Origin: Viscum album
Lineage: Eukaryota > Streptophyta > Magnoliopsida > Santalales > Viscaceae
Direction: 5' to 3'
Length of the DNA: 64,000 nucleotides
NCBI GenBank assembly: GCA_963277665.1
Contig: OY728165.1
Location: forward strand, 1,154,594,050 to 1,154,658,049
Shown one piece after another: positions 11,640-22,781 of the stretch. The translations under genes were made by a program, and so were the position numbers. Under the pieces are notes generated by a model. It was not told the origin of the DNA. It did no database searches and was given only the letters and a program-made list of their open reading frames with translations. Every line of letters starts with the position of its first letter. The stretch's first letter is position 1.

Positions 11640-12500
11640 CTTAATCAGATGAATTATGAATTTATGTCAAATAATTTCTTTCACAAATTATTGAGATTAT
11701 AGAAAAGGACAATATTGATGTCATTCCCATTATAAAATAATATATTTATGTTTTTCCAAAATAATTTCTTGGTCCTCCCACACTCCGAGAGGGTTTTTCT
11801 CATCTAATATTATACATTGAGATTTACCAATATCCAACACACTGTATAGAATGACAACATTTTGATTTTATGAGATGAAGAAACAACTACAAGGAAATTT
11901 AGATAATTTTTTTATACATCTAATTAATTATTCATGGGGGTGTATCAGAACTTTTAATTAAGAAGAATAACGGGGTAATGTGACACTAAATTGATTTTAT
12001 TGAACTAATATCAATCATGATAATGAAAACGTATCCCCTGACACATATTTATTACTATTTCAATCACATAGGAGGATCCAATTACGTATCGAAGGTTGAT
12101 CTTAAGTGAGGATCTTATTGAGTAATTGTTAATAAAGAGGGTATCCACATGACTTTATTTCAAACAAGATAAAAATTTATGATTTCATAGTGATTCCATT
12201 AGGTATCAAAAAAACACAAATTTTCAACATTTATATAGTCCGTAGAATTTTTAGGATTAAAATATAAATTTTGGTGTATTAATTATAAAATATATTCATA
12301 CAAAATCTAATTGTTGGGGGAACATAAGGATTATTTTTGTTTCTTATTGAGGCTATTGTATATGAAAAAATTAAATATAATATATTGTAAATACATGTTT
12401 TCAAAGGATTAAGTAGAATTCCATGATAATTTTATCACTAACATGGGGATATCTATGGATACATTAAAGATATATACTATTTAAGGATGTATTTCACCAT
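11640..12500 (+). pseudogene. Gypsy reverse transcriptase remnant
   Basis: In order I can read: a 'yvDVFPk.l.glPP.Re' block (about 11715-11800), 'GGVSELLIKKNNGVM' (about 11935-11985; family W-G-A-P-V-L-F-V-K-K-K-D-G), 'IDFIELISIMIMKTYPL' (about 11992-12042; family I-D-Y-R-Q-L-N-k-v-T-i-K-N-k-Y-P-L), 'SKVDLK' (12089-12106; family F-S-K-I-D-L-R-S-G-Y), 'YDFIVIPLGI' (12178-12207; family Y-E-F-l-V-M-P-F-G-L), and 'NMGISMD' (about 12436-12460; family 'G-I-s-v-D'). In-frame stops are frequent. The catalytic Y/F-x-D-D is not visible, so the enzyme is dead. Confidence 0.75.
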
Positions 12501-12689
12501 TATATGTGACGTGTATCCTTATTTTTCTTGTAATAGTTGGGTAAAATTGGAGATTTTTGTCAAAATTATCATGATTATAAAAATAAAATACAAGATAACA
12601 TAAAAGGAGTAATGTTTATCTACACTAAATAGTAATTGGTAGGTTTATGGAGTTATATAATAGAATAACCCTTACACTTGTAATCACAT

Positions 12690-13060
12690 GTTGTAGTGGT
12701 GGGAATTGTTAGATAACTATATTGATGTGTCCAAAAGGACATGGATTCTATAATGACGAAAAATAAAAAACAGATAATCTATGCCACACGCCAATTAAAT
12801 ATATATCAAAAATACTACCTACAACTTGATTTGGATTTGGTAATAGTGTTCTTTAATTTGTTTATTTAGTGGCATTATCTCTACAATAATAAGTGTGACA
12901 TATATATTGATCATAAAAGCCTCAAGTATATATTCACACAAAAATATCTCTATATGTTCCAAAAAAGGTTGTTATAATTGATATAGGATTATGAATTTAC
13001 AATCCATTACAAACAAGGGAAGTCTAATAATGTATAATATTCGTTATGTATAAAGTATGT
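12690..13060 (+). pseudogene. Gypsy RNase H remnant
   Basis: The fragment IIYATRQLN (about 12776-12802) matches the family V-i-a-Y-A-S-R-Q-L-k. It is followed by 'DLDLVIVFFNL', corresponding to D-L-E-L-a-A-v-V-f-A-L. Then WHYLYNNKC and [12 protein letters not shown] (about 12909-12944) match W-R-H-Y-L-Y-G and the very conserved T-D-H-K-S-L-k-Y-l-f-t-q-k. YEFTIHYKQGKSNNV (about 12990-13034) matches the terminal Y-d-l-t-I-x-Y-h-p-G-k-A-N-V. Two stops interrupt the reading. Confidence 0.8.
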
Positions 13061-13789
13061 CAAAACACTATACATTATGAGGATTAAAAGGGAACCAATC
13101 ATCGTGAATAAGAAAAAAAAAGAAATAGGTTTCATAAAAAGAACCTAATATAACATTCCTAAAATAATGTCTCAACCATCCATTCTTAAGTAGATTATAG
13201 CTACTTGAAATTTAGAGAAGGAGATAAAACAGGTAGAAAATATTTCGTTGCTTAAATTTTTCAATAATGGTGTTATAGGGTTTGGTCCCATATTTTTACA
13301 ACACCAAAAATAGACCATAATATTGAAAATATGGATTATTTCAAATACATATCCCTTATATTATTTGAAGAATTGCTATTAATTTTTTTTTAAATTTGAT
13401 GAAAAATATATGGTGGAATAACATTATTATTGATAATGTATTATTTGAATTTCAATTCATTGTATAAAAAAAATATTAAGCATTAATTTTTGGAGTCTAT
13501 GGTTTGGAGGAAAATATTTCCCCTAGAAATATAGGAATGGCAAAAATCCACCATGAATATATTTATTGGAATCCCCAATAAATATAGGGGAAATAACAAC
13601 ATTTGGGAAGTAGTTTTTCAAAATAAAAATTATGTTCTTTTTATTTTTATTAAATAATATTTTTCACATGACCAAATATCTAAGATATATAAAACATACA
13701 TGGTATGAGTGCATGGAATACCACTCTAAATTCTATCAAATTGAGATCATAGGTTTATAATGCGGTTATTGAGAATCCTTCAACATTAA

Positions 13790-14140
13790 TTGGATATAGA
13801 AAAATGCTTCAACATTTCATATCACTCTAGGATCTTTGGAAATTTCATAGAACCACTAAAACAATATATAATAGGATGAAATCATGTTTAATAGATTTAA
13901 AATCATATTGGTACTTGTACCTTCCTCTAAGGGAGTTCTCATATAATAAAACTATCAATTTTATTAGTCAATTAGCTATTTATGTGGATTTATATTGGAA
14001 GGTATGTGAGTCTCTATAGTGATAGGATGAATATGAAGTGTAGAATCTAATGCAACAAAATTTTATCTAAGAGATGATATATAATTTTGAACCCATTCAA
14101 TTTCATGATAAATAAATAAATTTCCATTAGAAAATATTTA
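13790..14140 (+). pseudogene. Gypsy integrase remnant (end of catalytic core)
   Basis: 'RTTKTIYNRMKSCLIDLKS' then YLYLPLREFSYNKT (about 13914-13955) and 'AIYVDLYWKVCES' (about 13978-14016) match the consecutive family blocks S-E-R-T-i-q-x-l-E-d-m-L-R, 'W...L-P-l-x-E-F-a-Y-N-n-s' and 'a-P-Y-e-a-L-Y-G-r-x-C-r-s'. The earlier core and the zinc-binding HHCC region (about 13060-13790) are not recognisable. The 450-bp tail before the polypurine tract presumably held the C-terminal or chromodomain region, which I cannot read. Confidence 0.75.
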
Positions 14141-14620
14141 AAGACTATTGTTTATGAGACCTATAATTTATGTTCTATGATAATGTGTTCCTTCATATAA
14201 AATTGTGTTAGAAAATCATTACATTTTGGAAGAAGGGACAATTTGTCCACATTACATCATATTCATGGATATCATTGATTGTCATGATGTTGTGGGCAAT
14301 TTAATATAACTTTTGTAAAACCTATCTCATGTATATGATGTACTCTATTTATACCATTTATGTATGTACATAAAAGAATACTCATAGGTACTGAATCCTT
14401 ATGTGGCACCTCTATTAAATGATCGTTCATATGAAGATCTTTTAGTGTAGACAATAGATCAATGGGAAACATTTATATAAAATTTGAAAAATCACTAGGT
14501 CAATGTACATTAGTGGATCCACATGTTTTAGGAGGCATCATGGGAACTAAAAGGGTTGAGGAAAAATTAATTCCCTCGTCGATTTTAGTATAGAAATGGA
14601 AATTCATAGGGTAAATTTTA

Positions 14621-14633
14621 TGAAGGGGGAGAA
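14621..14633 (+). promoter_or_regulatory. Polypurine tract of the gypsy element
   Basis: 'tgaagggggagaa' stands directly before TGGAATGGCC at 14634. This matches the plant gypsy junction of a purine tract followed by an LTR opening TGTAACGCCC. The purine tract primes plus-strand DNA synthesis, so it places the 3' LTR start at 14634. Confidence 0.6.
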
Positions 14634-16500
14634 TGGAATGGCCAAAATTTTCATTAATCATATTACATTTCAAATGAATAATTGGATTCTTATGTAATGA
14701 CTCTATAAAAAACGTGTGCACTATATTTCATTTTTTTGAACAATTATAAAATCTAGCCATATAATTTTGACAAGATTTAATGTTCTTTAATCATAATAAA
14801 TTTTGATAAAATATGACTTAAATTGTAATTGATAATATTAGAATATATTTAGAGTATTTATAAGATCTAATTTAAATTTTTTGATGAAACTATGCCCTTG
14901 TAAAGTATGATCATAACATATGAACCCCATTTTACAATGATTTTGAGGTAGATAAAATCACTAGGATTATCCCTTATCCAATCCCAAACAAATATTATAT
15001 AACTGAAACATGAACAAATTAATTTATATGACATGGTTATTCTTATCGAGATCACCATCTAAAACATGATTTCTAAACAACCCAAGAAAATAATATTATC
15101 ACACACCTCACCCATAAGGATTATGATGATGTAACAATGGATTATTTATCTAGACCTTAGTAGTAAGAACTTCTATAATTTATTTAAAATAAATTATTAA
15201 TTTCATATATCAATTTATATAATTAGATAATATATATATATATTCTAGATTATAAATGAGTTTGATAAAAATTATATTTTCATCTGAAGAAACCAAAATT
15301 ATTTTTTTTAATTCAAAAATTCAATTAAATCACATTTTCATATAAATTCATTAATTTTAAAATTTATTTTATTATCACAAAATATTTATATTTAAAAACA
15401 TTTATTTTATAATAAATAAAAATTTAATTTAATTATGATAAATGTAATTTTTATTTGTATTGTTATGTTATTATTGTTTTCAATACTTGTATTTCCTATT
15501 ATAGATGGATTTTTATTTAAAATATTAAATTCATATATTCATAAGAACATTTTGGTAAAATAAATATTTTTTTTAAATCATCACTTCAAAATTTGAAAAT
15601 GATTAATTTTTCATAATTTTTTAGCCATGCAAATTTTTGATTAAACATTAAATATAATATAAATATACTATCTGTTTTTTAATGTCCTAATATCTCAAAA
15701 GTGATTTAATAAATAGTTTAAAAAGAATATATACCCCAAAAAATATTTCCAGAATAAAATAATTTATTCCTGATGTAATTTGAATAATTTTACTAACATA
15801 TTATGAATCTATAAAAACCTATAATATATAACAAGGATTAGAAAATATATTTTTTATGTGAATGGCTTACTTTCACATCATCAATGATATTATTTTGGTT
15901 AGTTTTTATATTAACATAATATGTAATTAATAGAAAATAAACTTTTCCAAAAACCATGAATCTCAATGGACATTTTGTGGTTTAGATTATTTTCTTACAT
16001 AGAGTTTGAAAATATTGTATAGAAATTAATGATGAATTTCCTTCTCTTTTAGTATAAATTCAAAACAATCCCCACTCTAATCCTCGCTCAAAACCTGTTT
16101 CTCATTAATTTCATCTCTCTATTTATCCCTTTATTAATACCACCCAAGGTGTGCTACTGCTCTTAATATGATCCACACAATCTTTTCGAATCACCCTATT
16201 AGGATAAGATATTGTATTTTACTTCCATCTAATTCATCTAAATTAATTATATTATGATATTATGTTTCTTATTTTACATGTTGTAATATATTTTTACTCA
16301 TCTATTTTCTGTCTATATTACTCCCAATTAATAAGATACCCTCTTTCTCCCTCATTAAACCCTTATACTTACCATTATATACTCACCCTATGCAACTAAA
16401 ATTGTACTACTATTTTCTATTCAAACTATTATTTTGTGACTAACCATCCAAATATATTATTATATTTTTTCACCAAGATAATAAATTCAATCATTTATTT
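14634..16500 (+). repeat. Probable 3' LTR of the gypsy element (right end not found)
   Basis: The start is set by the polypurine tract and by TGGAATGGCC, a decayed TGTAACGCCC. A TATA-like 'tataaattc' near 16053 is followed by a pyrimidine-rich stretch. This recalls the TATA plus pyrimidine arrangement of LTR-A at a comparable distance from the LTR start, so the two LTR families may be distant relatives. No second copy is present in the window and the end given here is arbitrary. Confidence 0.35.
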
Positions 16501-19500
16501 TGTTCTTCCATTTATGTAACCCACAAACCTTAGTTGTGGGATTATATTTGATGAAATAAATTCCTATATTTTTTAGTCTCACTGGAACACAAATGAATTT
16601 AAATGATACAAAAGTGATGGATGATCCCAGTATCATCTATCCCTCCAATGCATTGGTACCATATTTTTATCCAAGGAGATATACTATACAGTTCACTATA
16701 TGTTTTCATAATAATACTATGTCAGGATTTCTTAGTGTTTATTCATAAAATATGTTGATGATGTCTTGTTTCGTGTTGTTCAAAAATTCAAATGATATTA
16801 CCCCGAATATCATGATACATAATTCACGAATATGATTTTCCCCGATATATGGAAATTTGTTATGTTTATTAACCCAGTTTTACAACTATAATTTATTTTA
16901 TTCATTTATAATTCACTAAATAGGATTTATAGGTCACCCCCTTTTTATGTGTTTCTTTATGTTATCCAATGTTTAATTATATGAATAATGGAACATAATG
17001 TAATTTTATTGAGTTTTTAAATAAGTTTGTTATATTCCTTTTTATAGATTTTATGATATCAATTAAATTCCCAAATATACATTTCTTCAGATTATTTTTG
17101 GATTTTTTTATGAATATCATAATGTAATAATTAATGAAATATTGTTTATAAATTATAAGGATTTTCTTATAAATAATTCCCAATTATTTTTTTCTCTCAA
17201 TATAGAATAAAAATGTATTCAAAACTTATCTTATATTATAATTTGATTCCTAAAAATGTATATTTTATAATAGTTCCACTCTCTAAGATTCATAGAAAAT
17301 TTTAGTGGAAATTGTATTTTTGGTACTCATCCCTTTACTGGTAAGTATTTTTGTTCTATATTTTAATTAAATTTACAGGCAACACTTTTTGATGAGTTTT
17401 TGTACATTATTGATTCATTATATGTGAGATAGTGTTTATATTGATGGTATTGAGGAATTCCAAATCCAATGTGGATAATTTTGAAATGAATTTTTAAAAA
17501 AATATACCACTAATTCATCCACTCTTCTGAATGGTAAAATAACTGATATGAGAACAAAATAATTTGAAACAATAAGTAAATAAAAATAGTTAAATAAATT
17601 GTAAAAAATAAAAAAATGCCTAATTTTTTTAGTGACCTCTAAAACATCACCTAAAATGAAATCCCTTCATCACAAAAGCATTATAGAGTTATCCCAAATC
17701 AGTTTGGTTGTAACTTCCATAGTAGGGACCATAATTGTTATGTTTCTTCATAGATCCTCAAAATGTAAATCCAACTTGGTATTTTAAAGGATAAGTGTAA
17801 TAAATTTCCTCTATAAATAATGTAAAATTTTAATTGAAAATAGTTTTTCCAGTAATTTATACTTGAAATTCCACTTAATATAATATATAGGTTACTTGGA
17901 TGGTGCTTATGGAATGTATTAACAAAATGTAGAACATATCATCAGTTTTGTTTCATTTTTACACTATCGTTTAACTTATAATGTTGCATAAACTTCTTCT
18001 AAAATTTTTACATTATAAAATATATATTTTTTATATGCTATATTGGTTAGTCAATATCATTGTCAAAAAAGTATCTTCTTATTTTCATTGTTCCACGATA
18101 AAAACATTCACTTATTTCTCAATGAGTCAAATTATATAATGAATGATCATTGTAGAACACAATAATTTATTGGAATAGAGGATGTGATTAAGATTTATTA
18201 ATTTATATTTCTCTCTATCATGGACCTCATATATATCCCTAATTATTTTGGTAATCAAAAGTCCTATTTCTTACCAAAACTCATTATGTTATTCTTCCTA
18301 TGTAAATGACTTCCATTAACAAAATTCATTGTAATGATATAAATGATATCAAAATATACTAAAAATATCCCAGCAAATCTTTTATGGGCCATTCCACCTG
18401 ATCCTGATCATGATTCATATAAAAATAAATAATATATCTATTTAAAAAATAATGAATTAAAATTAAAAATATATATTGATATTATTTCATAAAAATATAT
18501 TTAAAGGATGTTACTTTACATTTTAATCATTTCACAATTTGTTTTTTTACTATATTTAGATGTTTTTAGGTTTTTTCCCAAAAAACAATAAACTATCCCA
18601 GGTAACATCACCAATTAGTGTTTGATAGTATAATTGAGTATAAATAAATTTTTCCTTGACTGTCAAGGTCAAACCAAAGGATAGGAACTCTAGTAATCTT
18701 TGTTAAGTGTTTTAAAAAAATTAATAATAATATTTTTTGGTTTAATGTGATTATTTTTGGAGATAAGTGGAAAAGTTAGAGGAAAATGGTCCACATATGA
18801 TTTAAAAAACATGGGTGTTTTATTCTATGGGAAAAGAGAATAAATGATGGGGAAGATATAAATCCATTGGAATTTCCATAGACTATATATTTCTCATAGA
18901 ACAATGTTGGAATCCATAGTTAATTACCAATATAATTTTGGTTAGATAAATTATCCAAGATACCAAATAAAAATAGGGGTTCCATTAATGTTTCACAAGT
19001 AATTTGATTAATAATAATGGGCATTTAGTTCTATTTTTTTTGATATTATATCCTCCATCATCATGGGTGCTCAACATTGGTTTAGTTGGCTCTTAATAGT
19101 GTGATTTTATGTCACATGTGTATGGGTGTCACTCCCTAAAATACCATAACTAATAAAAAATATTTCATCCAAATTTTTATAAAATGGTTTCAACTCCCAT
19201 GTTATTATACAGTTCATATAACTCTATATAATAGAAAAATATAGATATACAAGTGAGTGTGTGAGCTTAAACTCTAACAACTGAACTCAATATCACATGA
19301 TACACCAATAAGATCCATTGAACTATGAATTATAAAATAATATAAATCCACACATGAATCAACAAAAATTGATTAAAAATAGTAAATATATTAAAAAATC
19401 CCATTTATTCATTATGCATATATCGATACACTTACATTCAAATTTATAAATAAATAACAAAGTAGAATAATGCACTATAAAAGTTTTAATGCTTAGGATA

Positions 19501-20289
19501 TGTGACATGAAAGACGATTTGATCCTCAATATTCTACCATATCCATGTGATATGATCATGTTTGGATGAAATATTTATATGGAAAGCAAACATAACTAAT
19601 ATCATGAGGATATATGATTCCCTTACTTTGGTCCACTATCCTACTTAAAGTGGAATCTCCACTCTAGCCAGTCTAGTTGGTTCCATTTATTATTTCCACA
19701 TGGAATAATAGTATCTATGAGATTCCTCCATGCGTACCATGTCACTTCCCCATTAGTTATTTTTGGTTTTTTTGTGATTTATTGATTCTTATTCATTCTA
19801 TGAGAAAGAAACATGTGGTTGGGGGTTTTTACCTTTTCAATTTTGGTCTCTATGATCTGAGAAATATTCTTGTAGTCCCAAATTTAAGTTTATTTAAGTA
19901 ATGTGTAATGCGTTATTCATAAATATACAATTGTATTAACTCTCTTAAGTGATTTTTATCTATATTATCTAATGTTTATCTCTCTTATATTGTGTTTTAC
20001 ATAGCTTATGGATGCATTTCATGAATTTCATGCATTATTTCGATCAACAAATTTTATGTTGGTCATCTAATTTAATCTCAGTTCTAATTATATATATACA
20101 TTTAGATAATAATTAAAAGTAGATATTTAATTTGGGAAATAGTTTTTGCAATAATAGAAGTTATTTTGGGACACATCGATACACTGGAGATCAATGTAAT
20201 ATATGGGTCATTCTGGGAACTACATAGACATTTCACACAATATATGCATATGACAGTAAAAATCCATAAGATGAAAAAAAACTATCTGA
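16500..20289. other. Unassigned AT-rich DNA
   Basis: I see no recognisable protein block and no repeat shared with the rest of the window. Part of it may be the remainder of the gypsy 3' LTR. Near 19126 'tgtcactccctaaaatacc' resembles a gypsy-type LTR opening but has no confirmed partner. Short open frames here have no coding features. Confidence 0.5.
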
Positions 20290-22139
20290 TGTTTTTGGAT
20301 GAAGTAGTTTACTCCAATGGGGGGGGGGGTGAATTGAGTATCTATAAAATGTTTCAGTTCAAAAGGATATTTATAAAAGTGTTCAACAATAAAATTAAAT
20401 ACATCCTAGTTAATAAAAGTAATATGATTATGAGAGTATAAATATTTAAATAATTTCATATATTAATGATTAATTATTAGTATTCTTAGTCTTTTTTATT
20501 AATATTTCTTTTGATGTTATTATAATAAGGTAAAAAATTATAACTCTTATCCATGATTAACTATATTGTAAATTTAGTGATTCTTGAATTAGTGAATAAA
20601 ATAGAGAAAGTCTAATTTCGGTATCCCAGCAGAAATAAAACAAGTGGTTCAGTCTCAAGCTATGAACTAATTAAATCCACTTGTTGATGACCTACCACTA
20701 AAAAATTTATATAAATAACCACGATCCACACCCTAGATTGGGGTAACAACATTACACAAGATTGTCCTGGTCACACAACCTCATCCAGAGTTCATTGAGG
20801 GTACAGGTTACTAGGCCAAACATGGACCTCTTCTATAAATATCTGGGGTTATAAAAAATTGTAAAAAGATGTTTCAGAAAGAATATCTTGTATCTATCAG
20901 TTTAATGTAGCAGACAGAGTGTGTTTGTTAAACATGTTCACACACATCATAAAATTTAATAAATGATTCACTAAATAGAATAAATAATGAGATAGGTTTA
21001 AAAGTTATTTTATTGTTAGTCTTTGCAGATGTGGACTTTTTAGATGAAAAATATGCATGAATCATGTTTTCAAGTGAAAATAGAGTATCAAAAGTTAGCT
21101 AAATCTGGTGTGTGTTCTTTTTTGTGTTCATAGTGCGAAGATGTTCTCGATTTTAGGATTCAAGTATACTTCATGTGTTCTTCTTAATCGAATTATATTT
21201 TTCTTATATCTCTTCAATATTCTCTAAAATTTATATTAGTTGTCGTGATCTCACTCTTCGTGTGGTTTTTTTCATTCATGTCATATATGTCATTCTTGGA
21301 AGTACATGTCTTTTATTCTTAGAGTGCATGTGCTTCAGCCAATAGGTTGTATGTATTATGCACCTCATACCTCATACTATCAGGTGATATGTCTAAGAAG
21401 AATCATTATTTATGTAAGTGCATTAATAATCACCAAATATTACTTTTAGAGATTATATTAATAAAATGAACAAACAGATTAAGAAATGGTGTCAGGGTAT
21501 GTCATGGAATGGTGTCTCCATGAACTGGTTTCTTTTTGAAGCAGTGTCTCATGGTCACAATTTCTGGTTGGTCATGGTGTCTCATGGTCAGAGTGTCACA
21601 TGATCAAGGTGTCTCATTGTCACAGTTTCTCAAGGTTATGATGTCTGATTGATCACAATGTCTAGATGTCATGGTGTCTGATTCTTCATGTTGTCTAAGT
21701 GTCATGGTGTCTGATTCTTCATGCTATTTGAGGGTCACAGTGTCTAATTCATCACAGTGTTTGACTGTCACAACATTTGATTCATCATAGTGTCTAATTC
21801 ATCATGGGTTCTGAGTGTCATGGAGTCTGATTCATCACAGTGTCTAAGTGTCATAGTGTCTCAAACTCATCCAAATATATATATTTAGACATAATAAGTG
21901 ATATTTATAGAATGGATTATAATTAATCATTTTTATGGAAAATCTCTATAAAGTTTGGTAAATATAGTGTATCATAGCATAACTTTATGTACAAGCACTA
22001 TGATATTGGATAGGTCAACATAAAGCCAAAATTTACTTATCTTCTATACAGATGATTTGTGACAGTTTACACAGGATGATAAATTTTAATATGATTTGTG
22101 ATCATTTAAAAATTAATAACACATTTGGATTCCCAAAAT
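20290..22139 (-). repeat. 3' LTR of the copia element
   Basis: Collinear with 30514-32370. Shared blocks in order: an oligo-G run followed by 'gaattgagtatc' (about 20320-20342 and 30545-30570), 'gtccagtctcaag'-like (20648 and 30873), 'tttatataaataa' plus 'ccacacccta'-like (about 20706-20740), 'ggacctctt' (20824 and 31051), 'gtgtgttctt', a minisatellite, and 'gtgacagttta' (22059 and 32293). The right end is placed by the polypurine tract at 22140. Confidence 0.8.
21487..21868. repeat. Degenerate minisatellite in the copia 3' LTR
   Basis: About a dozen or more variants of a roughly 20-25 bp unit, 'tcatggtgtctgattcatcacagtgtc' style, alternating 'gtcatggtgtct' with 'gattcatca'. A homologous array lies at the matching place of the other LTR (31722-32095), so it predates or accompanies the element. 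It is not a CRISPR array, because units abut and vary continuously. Confidence 0.75.
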
Positions 22140-22153
22140 CTCACCCTTTTTTA
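22140..22153 (-). promoter_or_regulatory. Polypurine tract of the copia element
   Basis: On the minus strand this reads 'aaaaaagggtgaga' immediately before TTTTGGGAATCC. This resembles the copia junction of a purine tract AAAAGGGGGAGA followed by an LTR opening TGTTGGGA. It supports the minus orientation and the LTR boundary. Confidence 0.6.
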
Positions 22154-22562
22154 TTATCACAAATCATGTGAAGTTAGAGTGTATATTTGTTCCAACTACA
22201 TATTTGTAATGTTCATAGCATCATCCCCCTTTTGGGATTAGAAAAAATAGTGAAATGGAAAGAGGCTATCAAAATTGAATATTTCATTAGATGGAAACGT
22301 TGTAGTACAAATAGTAAATAACAAATATCCTCAAAGCATCCCTATAAAACAAAATAGTCATTGTTGTTCATCAATGGCTAAACATCTCTTTTTCCTTAGT
22401 AGAAACATCAAAATAATAATCCATAGGTGAAGAGGTTGAAGTAGAAGAAGGGAATGAGCTGGTTTTCGGAGAATGTATAGGATCACATTGAAAGATAGAA
22501 GTGTCCAATGTATGTCTAGTAGAAGATAGAGGAATCTATTTATCAAGGATTATTGTTCAGAT

Positions 22563-22781
22563 CTAGCTTAGGGCCTGACTGATAGAAATATAAGAGGAGG
22601 GTAGGGAAGAGGTGAATGTTGGAAAACCACATATCAGAAGTGCAACCGAAAGAGTAACAATTAAAATACTCTTGACATGAAGAAAAGGCTTCAGAAACTT
22701 CATAAAATCAGCAATGATATCTCCACCATACTGTATACCTTTTTTAAAATCATCTTTGTTCTCCATAAACTTGTCCAACAT
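22563..22781 (-). pseudogene. Membrane-segment fragment of the env-like region
   Basis: A 72-residue open stretch on the minus strand. The first half is charged and amphipathic (residues 1-30, rich in D, K and F). It is followed by a hydrophobic run around residues 40-55 (ILIVTLSVALLICGF) flanked by a lysine, then a serine-rich tail. Reading back across the stop before it continues in the same frame, so it is the C-terminal part of a longer ancestral protein. A charged helix followed by a membrane span close to the C terminus is what env-like proteins of SIRE elements are reported to show; the match here is by architecture only. Confidence 0.4.

Larger units (their letters stand above)
11330..14633 (+). 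mobile_element. Degenerate Ty3/gypsy (chromovirus-like) retrotransposon, pol portion
   Basis: Reading across frames in the + sense recovers the canonical gypsy pol order: protease tail, RT, RNase H, integrase, then a polypurine tract and the first bases of a 3' LTR. This order (integrase after RNase H) distinguishes gypsy from copia. The RT and RNase H blocks look most like plant chromoviruses (Tekay/Del type); the lineage is inferred from remembered consensus. Every domain is broken by stops and frameshifts. The 5' LTR, primer site and gag were not found. Confidence 0.75.

Noticed and set aside
14272..14721. Two minus-strand open frames (66 and 73 codons)
   Set aside because: They lie antisense to the 3' end of the gypsy pol and across its polypurine tract, so they are shadows.
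21487..21868. CRISPR-like regular repeats
   Set aside because: Units abut without unique spacers, vary continuously and occur in a plant LTR.
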